Source of the DNA: Anthracocystis setariae
Taxonomy: Eukaryota > Basidiomycota > Ustilaginomycetes > Ustilaginales > Ustilaginaceae
Direction: 5' to 3'
Length of the DNA stretch: 64,000 bases
NCBI GenBank assembly: GCA_928724745.1
Contig: CAKMXJ010000021.1
Location: 372,001-436,000, forward strand
This document shows, piece after piece, positions 29,575 through 40,474 of the stretch. Numbering within the stretch: the stretch's first letter is position 1; each line of letters opens with the position of its first letter. The translations under genes were made by a program, and so were the position numbers. Below the pieces are notes generated by a model. That model saw nothing but the letters and a program-made list of their open reading frames with translations, had not been told where the DNA came from and ran no database searches.

Positions 29575-30221
29575 GGGAAGTCAAGAGCACCGATGAGGCC
29601 GCTTCATGTCTCAATTACCGTACTGAGGCTGCCAGAATGAGCCCAGCGCTGGAATCGATCAGATCAATGGAGGAGCAAGCAAGGTGAAGAAAGCGTGGCG
29701 GTTGAGAAAAAGCAACCCGAAGCTTTGGTGTGTGAATAATCAGGGTCCAAACCAACCAAGTATTAGATCCTACGTGCGTCTAATCACTGTTGCGTGGTGG
29801 GTAGACATTTGAGATTGATTGCAAACATGCAAGGACGCGTGTTTGCCGCGTCCCTTGATTCACTTCAAGCTGCAATCTTGGAAGTGTGTTTGGAATCACT
29901 AAATCAATTGTCAATCCTCTTCGGCGATAAGGCCAACGAGAACAAATTGAGATTGACCGCACTCGTCCAAGTGGGCGCTGTAGGTTAGGATGTTGAAATA
30001 TGCGGTCACCTACTGCGTCAGCCATTGGCATGACATTACAGATGTTGGTAGTCTCATAACTAGTGCGGAGTATTCCGACATAGTTGCCGACAATACAATT
30101 CCTCGGCACACGACTGCACGTCCGCGGAAGCCATGCACGTGCCAATGCCAATGCCGGCACTGTGCATTCCTACGTGATGTTGACATTGTGCCTCATCACA
30201 TTCCTGACCGGGATGTTTACT
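29575..30221. other. boundary interval between gene-rich and transposon-rich DNA
   Basis: 647 bp. The first part is the promoter side of the Rrn6-like gene. The rest has no recognised gene. Left of here every interval fits ordinary genes; right of here nearly everything is retrotransposon or the broken helicase-like gene. Confidence 0.5.
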
Positions 30222-30709
30222 TGTTGGATCATGTTATTGTCAACATTGTTGTTTATGTTGATGATCAACTGTTCTTTACACTTAGCGTAGAGTTTTGTCA
30301 CTAACGTTGTTGCTATAGGGTTCCCTACACCGCTACTAGCAATGATGATGTAGGGGACCAAGGTGTATTTATAGGGCGCACTTCGAGCGCACAGTTGATG
30401 ATCCCTTAATCGATTCATTACCAACTTCTCCGTATCATAACATTTGCTACTTACAGATCCTTACCGACGTCGCTACTGTTGTATCGACATAGGTCTCTCC
30501 CCTTTGTGTCTGCTGCCTAACGTCACCACCCACTCTTGGTCACGGATCTAACTGGTCTGACATAACAACAGAACTAGCTCTATACGCCCATCCACCAGTG
30601 TGAGGTCTGTAGCAACTTAGCTACCTGCTATAGTATCTTTGGCAGACGATAGACTCATTGTACCTGGCTGCCTACCGTCAAGGTTGCCCCTTGGCGCAGT
30701 TGACGCCCA
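30222..30709 (+). repeat. probable Ty1/copia LTR (5' side)
   Basis: Begins TGTTGGATCATG, a common copia LTR start, and ends in CA just before a primer-binding site and a copia gag frame. About 488 bp. No second copy lies in the window, so the limits are inferred from termini and context only. Confidence 0.45.
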
Positions 30710-30712
30710 ATA

Positions 30713-30724
30713 GGTTATGAGCCC
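30713..30724 (+). promoter_or_regulatory. primer-binding site for an initiator tRNA-Met half-molecule
   Basis: GGTTATGAGCCC is the exact complement of the initiator tRNA-Met anticodon-arm sequence GGGCTCATAACC, as in yeast iMet. The site used by Drosophila copia is of this kind, with a cleaved tRNA half as primer. The gag ATG lies inside this site. Confidence 0.65.
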
Positions 30725-31577
30725 AACGGCTTCACGACTGGGAGAATACCGGCGCTACAACACAAGAAACAATTCAGTAAGATCCCCTCTTTTGATTCCA
30801 GACGTCAGAGACCCAGTACCTCCTCAATCCGCACAATCGCGACGCTCAAGAGGCCATACAGTTCATAGTAACGAAAACACTGTTCCCGCTGAAGTGACCA
30901 GCGAAGTTTCACCTGCAACACAAAACATTGTTTCTGCTGTACAAGACAGCAAAGTTCCTATTCAAGAGCCCCTACCTTTGTCGGTACGCACGGTATCAAC
31001 CCCATTACAACCTTACAGATCTGTCAACATGTCTAAGGTTACTTCCAATTTTGCCACGCAGCTTCTCTCCAACGGGCAAAAACTCCCGGACCTTGACGGC
31101 TCTGTCGACTATTTCAAATGGCGTGCCACTTGCATCACAACTCTAATGCAAAAGGGCCCAGACATCTATGATGCCATCATGACAGAGACGCCTATACCTG
31201 CTCCTGGTACTGACGAGTATCGAGACTGGCGTTGTTACAACCTTATTGCTTGCGGTATCCTACTGTCGAGCATGTCACTCAAAATCGCAACCATGGTAAA
31301 CCACCATGAGACGGTGAAACAGACTAAAGACGGAACGGTAAAGAAGAATTTTGCTTGCAGGCCAGGATTTTTTGCTGGATGGGATGGTGGTGTGAAATTG
31401 ACTAACAGAGAGATCGATGACAAAGAAATTTGCCACCGAAATCTCGCGCAAAAAAAAAATTCGGAAATACAAAAAAAAGCTGAAGCCAGGAATCGAACTG
31501 AAGCTCATCCGTTGACAGTGCCCAACCAAAGAAAGGCTCCGTCCCGGAGTCGCTTCTGCAAATCGGGATTGGGTTAA
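30717..31577 (+). pseudogene. Ty1/copia gag fragment
   Basis: Frame from the ATG at 30717. The recognisable part is a copia-type gag N-terminus, with KLPDLDGSVDYFKWRATCIT, DIYDAIMTETPIPAP and a Trp-rich DWRCYNLIACGILLSS stretch. After about 31330 the frame continues but the sequence no longer looks like gag (repeated Lys, poly-A-coded Lys/Asn), and no protease, integrase or RT of this element follows. The element is therefore truncated, with the break near 31330-31470, and the opposite-strand gypsy element begins soon after. Confidence 0.65.
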
Positions 31578-31829
31578 GAATAAAATCAGAAAACGGGGAA
31601 AACGAAACACAGAGACGCTGGATGCGAAGTGTGAGCTGCGAACGAGTCGGGAAACGAACTTGCCGGAAATGATATCGATCTTGACTAGGTGTCCTAAGAC
31701 AGAAGTCAGAGAACTTCGGAATGCCTGGATAAGGGCTGGGCTGCAAGCATTGCTATCGTTGTTTGCGTTGAAGTGGTTGCGAACGTCAATTGCAGAGTAG
31801 CTTGATTTGGTAAACTAGGTATCATCGCT

Positions 31830-34800
31830 TCATTCTGGCCAATAAGGTTTGAGCCGGTCTTGGTGAACTCTTTCTTCTCGGCCATCAAGAAGATTGCAAA
31901 TGATATATGTTTTTCGTTGTTGGGATGAGATTTGATAGGGCCCTGACCATCTCAGAGCAAGCTTCGCATGCGTGGAATAAGTCGATTCCAGATGCGTTTG
32001 ATGACAAAGAACTAGGTCACCAGGTTTGTACTCCTGCAAAGATCAATAGGGTCTGCTGCGCTTAACTCGCTTAGCCTGCGTCTCTTCGAATACATTAGAG
32101 GCTTTGACCCGTAGAACATCGACAAATGCTCGCTGCCTCCTGATCGCTGCTTGATCCGATTGAGATGTTGCCGTGCTATGCCTAGCTTCTCTGAGAGTAA
32201 AGCCAAATTGCAGCTCTGTTGGTGACCAATTGCTCATGCCTTCAATCGGTCTGCGATTAAGTGCTCGTACTGCTGTGCCGAGATACGGATGCCATGCCAG
32301 GGTACTTGCTGAATCTTGATTGAGAGGCGTAACCACCAACTTTTGCAAAGTTTGTACAAGTAAACCATTATGCCGTTCCACCAAACCATTAACCCAAGGA
32401 GCATAAGCACTAACGATATGATGCTTGACTTGGTTTTCTGTCAAGAATGTTGCAACCTCTGCACAATTGAAGTGAGATGCTCCGTCCGTGATGATCTGCG
32501 CTGGTAGCACAGCTAGAGTATCGCGTAGACCTTCCAGGGCATCAACAACAATTTTGGCTTGTTGTTGTTGGCAGGCATATGCCCATACAAACTTGCTGAA
32601 GTAGTCAACTATGACTAAAACCTTGCTGCGATTGTGAGAAGTCGGCAGGCTAATGAAATCCATTGCCCAAACTTGCATAGGAGATGAGACGACAACTGGA
32701 TTGATAGTGCTGGAACGCCAAGGACCGAATTGCTGGCAGGATTGACATCTTTTGATGATATCGCAAACATCGCGCCACATAGCTGGCCACATAACGTTCT
32801 CCTGAAGGCGCAATATGTTGATAGTGATACCGATCCCAGCATGGCATTGATTATGGATTTCCTCCGCAAAGTGTTGAGCTTCCTTGCGCGGCAATACTTG
32901 CATGATTTGGTCGTCATGAACATAGCACAGTTGATTATCCGCTATGATATAGGACCCCTGGCGTCAAATCTTTGCACGACTAGTGAGTGAATCAGGTAAC
33001 TTGATAAGCAATAGGAAACAAAGTAGAGGTTCCAATTTGTCTCCCTTAAAGCGCTCCAAGAGCGGGCCTGCATGCTTGTCGAGTTCCAAATATCGCTCTG
33101 CTCTAGTAACGGGATCTTCTGCAAAGTATTCCACCGCCGCAACAAACAACTGGCCGTTGTCTTGTAAAGGAATCAAGTCTTGATCCTGGGTGGTTGAGGG
33201 ACGATGTGATAGCCCATGAGCAAGTTGATGCCTCCTTCCTGCACAATGCCTGACATCGATGATGTTATGAGCGAGAAGTTGTTCCCGCCATTGTGCATGA
33301 GCTAAAGGTAGCTTGTCGGAACGCAACACGTCTTGCAGTGCTGTGCAGTCGGTGACAAGAACGATTGGCTGGCCGAAAGTAAAAGGGACAAACTTGTCGA
33401 GAGCGAATTTGGCTGCTGCAAGCTCACCTAAATGAGCAGAATAGCGGGATTCCGATGGCAAGCACTTGCGACTTGCATAGGCAATGGGGTAAGCGATGCG
33501 TTTGCGAGAACTGCTGTTGTTGTTGGTTTTTGTTGGGCTGTCATCTTCGAGTTGCCATTGGCCTTGCGAATCCTTTGAGACATAGTATTCCTGCATAAGC
33601 ACGGCGCCCATGCCTTCAGCGCTCCAATCGCTTTGAACAATAAACGGCCTGTCATACCTTGGTTCTTTTAACACCTTTGAGTTGACAAGTGCTTGCTTGA
33701 TCTGCAAGAAAGCAGCATCATGCTTGCTGCTCCACTTAGATTCTAAGCTGCCATCGTAGTTATCGACTTGTTGTGTAAGTTCATCCATAGGAGCAAAGAT
33801 CTTTGCGAAACTTGGGATCTTCGACCTTAAGTATGAGCAAACACCCCAAAAAGTCATCAACTCTCTGACCGTCTTGGGTTTTGGCCAGTCGACTATAGCC
33901 TTCAGCCTGTTGGGATCAATCCGGATACCATGCATCCCAACCAACTGACCACAAAATGTTATGTCCTCCTGCAAGAATTGACACTTGCTGACGCTAAGTG
34001 TGAATCCTGTATCAATCGCCCTATCCAGGAATGCTCGCAACCATATAAAGTGCGCGCCAAAGTCATGATGTCCTGCCGCAACATCGTCCATCCAGAAATT
34101 GCTGTCCCTATCGAAGAGATCTCCAAATGCGGTGGTGATGAAGCGGTAATACAATGACAGGCCCACTTTAAATCCGAAGGGCATGACAGTATACCCGAAA
34201 AAGCCTAGGTCCTCGATGTAGGTGACTGAAAGAAGTGTAGCGAGGGGCAAACTGGCTACAATAAAGAACCCAGCGCACCCATCTCCCTTGAAGAGGTACT
34301 TCTTGTTGGCCAGCTTGGACGCTTTGACGGTAATATCTCCAGGTACAAAAGCGGAATCTTGCATATAATGGTTGATTGGTGCATAATTATGGACCAACCG
34401 ATACCGTGCCTTTGCTGATTTGCTGCTATCATTCTTTTTGTTGGTTGGTAATACCGGTGCTGGCATGTCAGAGTCATGTTCCAACCCAGCCCTCTTGAGT
34501 GAAACATTAACTTGACGTTTGAGTTCTTCGATGGAGACGTTTGATTCGATCTTGGCTGCTGGCTTAGGAACAATGCGAGTTTCCGAAATCCATCGTACTT
34601 TGTCTTCATCGATTTTGATGAGGAAGCCGTTGTTGATCAGATTGCGTACTTGTTGGTGCAGAAATTCCTTCTGAGGGGGTGACAACGCTTGGGTCTTAGA
34701 GCGCCTAGCAGTATTGGGTGGTTCTTCAATCAGCACAGGATCGCAAACTACTACCCGATTTTGCTTGCAATTGGCTGAAGTCTCTGCGAAAGCTATGTGT

Positions 34801-36407
34801 TTTGCTTTGAGTAATGTCCGCAAATGCTGACGTTCTGCTGGAGTACCTTGTGACCCAAACTGTTTCTCGAGGAGGGAAGCAATTTGTTCTGCCCTCTCTT
34901 CTGAAGTATCATCCTGCTTTCCACTGACGCGATAAGGTGCAAATTGCTTTTGCAGTTCCGTTCGTGCCGCAATATAGTCAGGGTTACAATCTTTGATGAC
35001 TAGCTTGCGCCTTAGATCTGCGATCTCTTCATCACTGGCTGGAAGATCGAACCGGACTTGCTGATGATCGGAAATTTTGTAGAGTTCTTGCGACCAAGCC
35101 TGAACATAGTCATCGCTTTCTTCTTTGGCTGAATCTGCTTTGATTTGAAACAGCTCTGAAGATGGTGCTTCTGGCTCATAAAGAGCCTCCAATTCTGCAA
35201 TGCTCGCTTTGATTGGATTTGCTGCAATAAGAAGTCGGGTTGCTTCCAATGGAGTCGAAGGAATAGGATGATGTGGAGCTTGATGTTGAGTAGAAATGAG
35301 TTGAATCCATCGTCGAAATGGACTAGGGCCACTTGTATCAGGAACATAGATGACGTCAAGCTCGTAGAAATGTAGTGCTCCGACTTGTGTTTTCCATGGT
35401 TTGCCCAGTAGCATCGAAGCAGGACACTCTGGCATCACCTCGAAGTTGCATTCTTGTTCCTGTGTGGCTCTGTTCTCTGCATCGAAGAGCTTTAGTGTCA
35501 AACGGACATATCCATCAGTTTGCACACAAGCTCCATTTGCCATGCGAACGATATTGTTGGTAGGTAAAGGTTCAAGACCTAGAGGTTGGATGAAGTCACA
35601 AGACACTACATTGACCAAAGCTCCGTCATCCACTACTGCTTGGCCAAATATCATTGTGCTATTATCGTCTTCCTCCTCTTGCGAGGTCGTTACTTGAACC
35701 TTAAGGGTAAAGAAGTTATGACAATGTAGGGCTGCACGCTGCTGAAGAACGAGCAAATTGGCCTTAACTTTCCTTCGCGACACTGATGGTGATTGTTGCT
35801 GCGGTTGCTTTTGCTGCTGCAATTGCTGTGATACTTGTTGCTGAGATGAATGACGCTGCTGCAAAGGAGGTGGTGAAGGAGTGCGAATTGATGGAGAAGG
35901 CGAGGTTTGCTGGTTTCGGGCTGAGCGCCTTAAATGATTGACCTGTGCCGCTGATTGCGTGCTGCCATTAGCTGTAACTGACTCCTGCGCAAGGGCCACT
36001 TTGTCCTGATTTTGAATTTTTCCTTCCGGGCGAGAATAAGATTTAGTTGGAACAGGCGATACCTGCTCCGAATTTTTGTTGGGCTCGGTTAAAGCTACTT
36101 GAGTTCCCTTAGACGGCTGATCCGTCAAAGTTTGTTGTGATCCTGATTGCGATCCTTCCTGAGATGATAAACTCGAAACTGAAACTGATTTTGGGAAACT
36201 TGATTGCAATGAGAACGTGACTGATTTTTTTCTCGACACAGGAGCTAGGGCTTCCTGCGGCGGCAACGGGACAGGCAATTTGGACCACTCGAGCTGGCCG
36301 TGGGAAGAAACTGAAACAAAAGGATTTTTGATCGAGGCTACAGTAATGAGACCCATCGCTGGCTGACCGGCCCTAGAGCTCGGGTCTTTGCAACTCAAGG
36401 GCCTCAA
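31830..36407 (-). pseudogene. gypsy pol with two in-frame stop codons
   Basis: One reading frame covers 36407 down to 31830 if two TGA codons, at about 32966-32964 and 32045-32043, are ignored. Domains in order: a Gln/Ser-rich start; a retropepsin-like segment with DDGALVNVVS instead of the usual DTGA/DSGA; RT with VMPFGFKVGLSLYYRFI and the FWMDDVA catalytic site; RNase H with FIVQSDWSAEGMGAVL and VTDCTALQDVL; an integrase zinc domain (HFAEEIHNQCH then CQSCQQFG); the integrase core; and a GPY-type C-terminal part (LRWSGPYQISS). The first TGA lies between RNase H and integrase, the second between the integrase core and the GPY part. Confidence 0.82.
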
Positions 36408-37525
36408 GCATTTTCCGAACGGCGTCTGTCACGGGAGCTTGCCCCATACATGCGCCTATAGGTTTGCTCGAGTTGGGGGACGGGCTGGTTGGTACAGTTA
36501 TCGGCAAAGTGACCCCTATGCCCACACCTGTGACATTTGTTGCTGCCTGCCGCTTGAGTGCCAGGGGTAAGTGGGTAAGGCTCGTCAATAGGGGGTTGTG
36601 TATACACGCGAGGATGCTGCTTCCCAAAATCCTGTAGTGCTTGCTCATACTGCTTGCGTCCCTCGGATGTATCAGGGAATGTCATTTGGCGAATCTCCAT
36701 GAAACGATCCTTAGGTGGCAAAGGCAGATAATAAACATTGGATGGCGCTGGAAGAGTCTTGAACCTGCCATGGTTGAGGCCCTGCTCCGGAGGCGGCGAA
36801 GGAGGAAAATGCTGGAACGTACCATTGGCACCCTTGCGTAGTTCAGCAATTTCATTTCGAAGCCTCTTTTCCAACTCGCTTTCCCTCTGTTGTTGAGCTC
36901 GGAGTTGTTTAGCAATATCTCTTTGCTGATCATGATCTGCAATAATGCGATCATAAGCTGGCCAAGAAGTCCTTCGGCATAGGTTGACCAATTCAGCGAC
37001 AGTGCCTTTATCATTTGGGGCAGGAATGATAGACTGAACTTCCGGAGGGAGCGAGGACCAAGCGTTATAAGCTAAAGGCCCTGGAAGTGAGTACTCAGCC
37101 GGTACTTCGCTTGCAAGCTGAAGCAGCTGCAAAAGCCATTCATCCCAAGCCTTTTCGTCACGGATGAGATCGAGAGAAGGATGAAGATGAGCATTGAAGC
37201 GAGCCAGGCTTGCTGCTCCCATACCTTCAGAGCCTTCTTCGGTATCAAAGTATTTGAGGAATGCATCCTGAAGTTTGTCCCAAGAGTTCTTGGTAGCGCT
37301 ATCAAGCGTCTTATACCAGGACTCAGCAGCCTTCTGCATTCGGGTCTTGAAGACTCGACAAGCTGCGGCTTCGTTATCAATGAGATCTTTTTCGACTAGG
37401 TACATCTCGAAGTCAGCCAAATAAGACTTTGCAGACGGACCAGTAGGCAAATTAGTGAAAGGTGTGATTCCTAGCCCTAGGCCGTGGTGCGCCGGCTGCA
37501 CGCGACGGTCAAATCCGTCGCCCAT
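36404..37525 (-). CDS. gypsy gag with one zinc knuckle
   Basis: 373 residues from the ATG at 37525 (MGDGFDRRVQ). The capsid-like part includes YLADFEMYLVEKDLIDNE and KNSWDKLQDAFLKYF. A helical Gln/Arg/Glu-rich linker follows, then a CCHC zinc knuckle, CHRCGHRGHFADNC, near the C-terminus. The frame is intact. The stop codon overlaps the pol reading frame, which is shifted by -1 and is open for only about 24 nt upstream of it, so pol expression would need a -1 shift in that short overlap. Confidence 0.8.
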   Translation of the reverse strand: MGDGFDRRVQPAHHGLGLGITPFTNLPTGPSAKSYLADFEMYLVEKDLIDNEAAACRVFKTRMQKAAESWYKTLDSATKNSWDKLQDAFLKYFDTEEGSEGMGAASLARFNAHLHPSLDLIRDEKAWDEWLLQLLQLASEVPAEYSLPGPLAYNAWSSLPPEVQSIIPAPNDKGTVAELVNLCRRTSWPAYDRIIADHDQQRDIAKQLRAQQQRESELEKRLRNEIAELRKGANGTFQHFPPSPPPEQGLNHGRFKTLPAPSNVYYLPLPPKDRFMEIRQMTFPDTSEGRKQYEQALQDFGKQHPRVYTQPPIDEPYPLTPGTQAAGSNKCHRCGHRGHFADNCTNQPVPQLEQTYRRMYGASSRDRRRSENA

Positions 37526-38243
37526 TTCCCTGCCAAATGGCAGGCCCCTCCTTTTGTACGTCACCCCAATGGACAGCCAAATTTACACTGCTCCAGTGCA
37601 GCAACGTCAAACGCCAGATTTTAGCAGGAGCAACGGGCTACGGGCAACGGACGCGTCAAAATTGCCAGGAAATTGGCTGGGCAATGGTCAAAGTGGAGGA
37701 CTGGTCCAGTGCCTGATGTACAGATCCAACTTTGACACTGGTGCCGTGCCCAAAGTACAGATCCAGTGAGCGTATCCGTGGGTGCATCAACTCCAGGTCA
37801 GCACCTTTTTTCCCGTCTGTCAGACCGCCAGCACGTCAATTGACCAGCACATTCATTTTCTTTGACTGTCAGACCGCCATCAAGTCTATTGATCAAGTCT
37901 ATTGATCAGCGCATCAGCTTTTCAGCGGGTCAGTTAAACTGTCCGGACTGGATCCCTTTGTTCACCACCACACAATGCCATTGCCAACACCATCTCCCTT
38001 TGTCCTTGTCCATGGCGTGACATGCCTATCCAACTTATCAGCATGCGTCCAGTCAAACATTCCCTTTGTTCTCACGCTCAGCCATTGTTTGGGCTGGGGC
38101 AAGTACAGCGGTTGTGTGCAAAATTTTTCACTGCGCTTGCCTGGCAGACTGTCCTGCCAGGTACATGCTTTGTCCGTACTACATTGTCTGTGAGTCACGC
38201 ACACTGAATGGCGTTGCTGAGCTGGCTGGACGGGCCTCAGTGG
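37526..38243. other. interval upstream of the zinc-finger/recombinase/helicase gene
   Basis: About 700 bp with no gene. A direct repeat of TGTCAGACCGCCA with a following TCAATTGA-type segment occurs near 37820-37845 and again near 37866-37915, where GTCTATTGATCAA is itself doubled. The interval probably holds the promoter of the downstream gene. Confidence 0.45.
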
Positions 38244-38250
38244 TATATAG
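38244..38250 (+). promoter_or_regulatory. TATA box candidate
   Basis: TATATAG, 107 bp upstream of the ATG at 38357, in a sensible place for transcription of the downstream gene. Confidence 0.45.
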
Positions 38251-38356
38251 ATGGGTGCCTGTTCTGCAGAGGACATCACATCCTCATCCTCTCTGTACCA
38301 ATCTCACTTGAATCTCTACGCCCATCATCAACGCAGACTGCTCAACATCTCCAATC

Positions 38357-40474
38357 ATGACTTCACAGTCACCGCCTCCTGCCAACAACAGCCAAGTTGA
38401 CGGCAACATCAGCGCAGCACTTGACAACGAGTCAGTGGAAATTCCCTTGCTTGAAACGTAAGCTTTTTGTGTCCTGTCCCCACGCATCACCAGCAATTAG
38501 CGTGTTTCTGATACATGTGTCTTTCTCCAACACAGTCCTGTCTTACCTGCTGCAAACCAGCTGGCCGCCAATGCTGCTGCTGTACCCAACATTGCAGCTG
38601 CTGACAGCCGTGCTGCTGCTGCCCCCCAAGGCGCTGACCTTGGCCGCTTCTATCTCCGCTTGGTCAATCACCCGCAGTTGCTTGTCTGCACACGTGTTGG
38701 CTGCACTCTTGGAGTCCCGCTAACACCCTCATTCAAAGATGTTACTGCTCACGTGCAGCGTTTCCATCACCAGCCTCTTGGTGACGCTTCACGCCGCGCT
38801 ATCCAGGCCATGCTTGATCAGCTTGACCTGCCGCTTCCCAAGGATGTCACTGTGGACCAAGATCGGCTGCCTGTGCCCAAGATCAAGGAGCTGCCGGTGG
38901 TCACAGACGGTTACCAGTGCAACCACTGCTCCTATGCCATCTTTGCCAGGAATGCCATGTACGCTCACCTCAAGGACAAACATGCAGACCTGAAGGTCAA
39001 AGCCAAGTCTACGCACCCTGTCCTGCTGCAGGTCATCCAGGAACATGGCAAGAACAAGCGCTACGTCTATGTGCAGGACAAGGAGCTGGACCCCACGCCT
39101 CCACAAGCCATCCTCAACCCCAACTTGGATGCACGCCAGCTGGACGATGCCATCAAAGCCAAGGCTGCTGCATTCATCCAGCAGGATCAAGATGCTCTCC
39201 GTGATGCAGGTCTGCTCAACCCTGTTGTGGACACCTCCATGCGCACCGGCAACATTGGTCCCTGGGCCAAGCAGCTCAAGTGGCGCTCCTACTGGGCAGG
39301 CAAGCCGCTGACTGCCATTGGCGCCTTGGGCACAGACACGTCAAGCTGGCCCGGCGCTCACAGTGACTTTGTTCACTGGCTGGCTAGAATGACCAAAGCC
39401 TTTGCTCTGCATTGGATGCAGGCCTTTATGGACTCTGGCCGCTACATGCAGCAGACATTCCGTGCCTACAGTGACAAGCCGTCCGAGCCCTACAACCTCC
39501 AGCCTCCCACCATCAAGAAGCGTGCTGACATGTGGGGCAATGTCCTTGCTCTACTTGCACACCTTGCCTTGGACGGTGAGGCCCTCCACTATCACGGCAG
39601 CAGGACAGAGGAGCAGCATCTGGTGGTCACAGAAGAGGCCACAGAGGCCATTCTACACCTGCGTGACTTGTCAACGCTCTTTGACAATGACAATGATGCC
39701 AGCGCCAACACCAGTGCACTTGCAGCTGCAGAGCACCAGCAACACATTCATGAGGTCACCCTTGCAGTGGAAGAAGCGCTGCTCAGCCTGTCCCACCAGC
39801 TCATCACGCAGCGGCCAGCAAAGCACGGTCAGACAGATGAGCTGATGCTGGTGCGTCTCTTCATGCACATGTGTGTGGACAGGGAAGGCATGCCCAAAGC
39901 CGTCAGCGCTGCCACCTCCATCATTGCCAGCCTGGAGTTCTGCATGCGCGCTGTGTTGCACCACTACCTCTTCAATGACACCAACGGTCAGCTCTTGAAG
40001 ATGTCTCCATCTCAGACGGACAAGGCCATGCGCAAGCACCTCAAGGAGAATGTCTACCACAACAGCAACTCTGCCAGCGCCCACCTCCAGTCTCTCCACC
40101 GCTACGGCAAGGTGCTTGCTCAGGATGAAGTCACGCCATTCATCTGTTCTTGGGCGCATGACCTCAGCCACATCAAGTATGGAACAGAGGAGATCCAGAT
40201 CACACGCCTCCAAGCTCTGATGCAGGGTGCACAGGAACAGGCAGAGCGTCACCTGCGTCAGCTGTGTCTGCTCCCAGAGGACGCCACGCTGGCCATCAAC
40301 CTCAAACACATCCAAGATGATCACCGCAACATGCAACCAGGCTTCAACTTTGTCTCCGCCTCCCCAGAGCTCAGCAACCTCAGCACTGTCCTCTGCCGTG
40401 CCGTTGCTGGCAACGCCCCACCAGCGCAACCGTTGCTGGATGCCTACAGTGAAGAGCTGGAGTTTGATGCAGAA
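38357..40474 (+). pseudogene. 5' half of an OrsD zinc finger / tyrosine-recombinase-like / RecQ helicase gene
   Basis: Exon 1 is 38357-38457. A 78-nt intron (GTAAGC...CACAG) follows, then exon 2 from 38536 to the retrotransposon insertion at 40474. Together they encode 680 codons, exactly in frame at the break. The N-terminal part is Ala/Pro/Asn-rich. Two zinc-finger-like units follow: LLVCTRVGCTLG with HVQRFHH, and GYQCNHCSYAIF with HLKDKH, which fit the OrsD/DUF3505 pattern found in large fungal helicase-like proteins. The rest is helical, with a WAKQLKWRSYWAGKPL block, and I do not recognise it further. The frame then enters the LTR and stops. The gene continues after the insertion, at 50170. 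The fragment lacks decay, so the insertion may be recent. Confidence 0.78.

Larger units (their letters stand above)
31830..37525 (-). mobile_element. decayed Ty3/gypsy retrotransposon, minus strand
   Basis: Gag and pol are in normal order on the minus strand, about 5.7 kb, without recognisable LTRs on either side: 37526-38000 and 31580-31830 show no shared sequence. It carries two in-frame TGA codons in pol. It lies back to back with the copia fragment. Confidence 0.8.

Noticed and set aside
29780..30160. 126-codon minus-strand frame
   Set aside because: No recognisable motif, no promoter context, sits at the edge of transposon DNA; likely chance.
31480..31570. tRNA-like segment on the minus strand: B-box-like GTTCGATTC, about 77 nt, followed by T8
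   Set aside because: The T stem does not pair and no convincing anticodon arm could be drawn. At most a degenerate tRNA-derived remnant.
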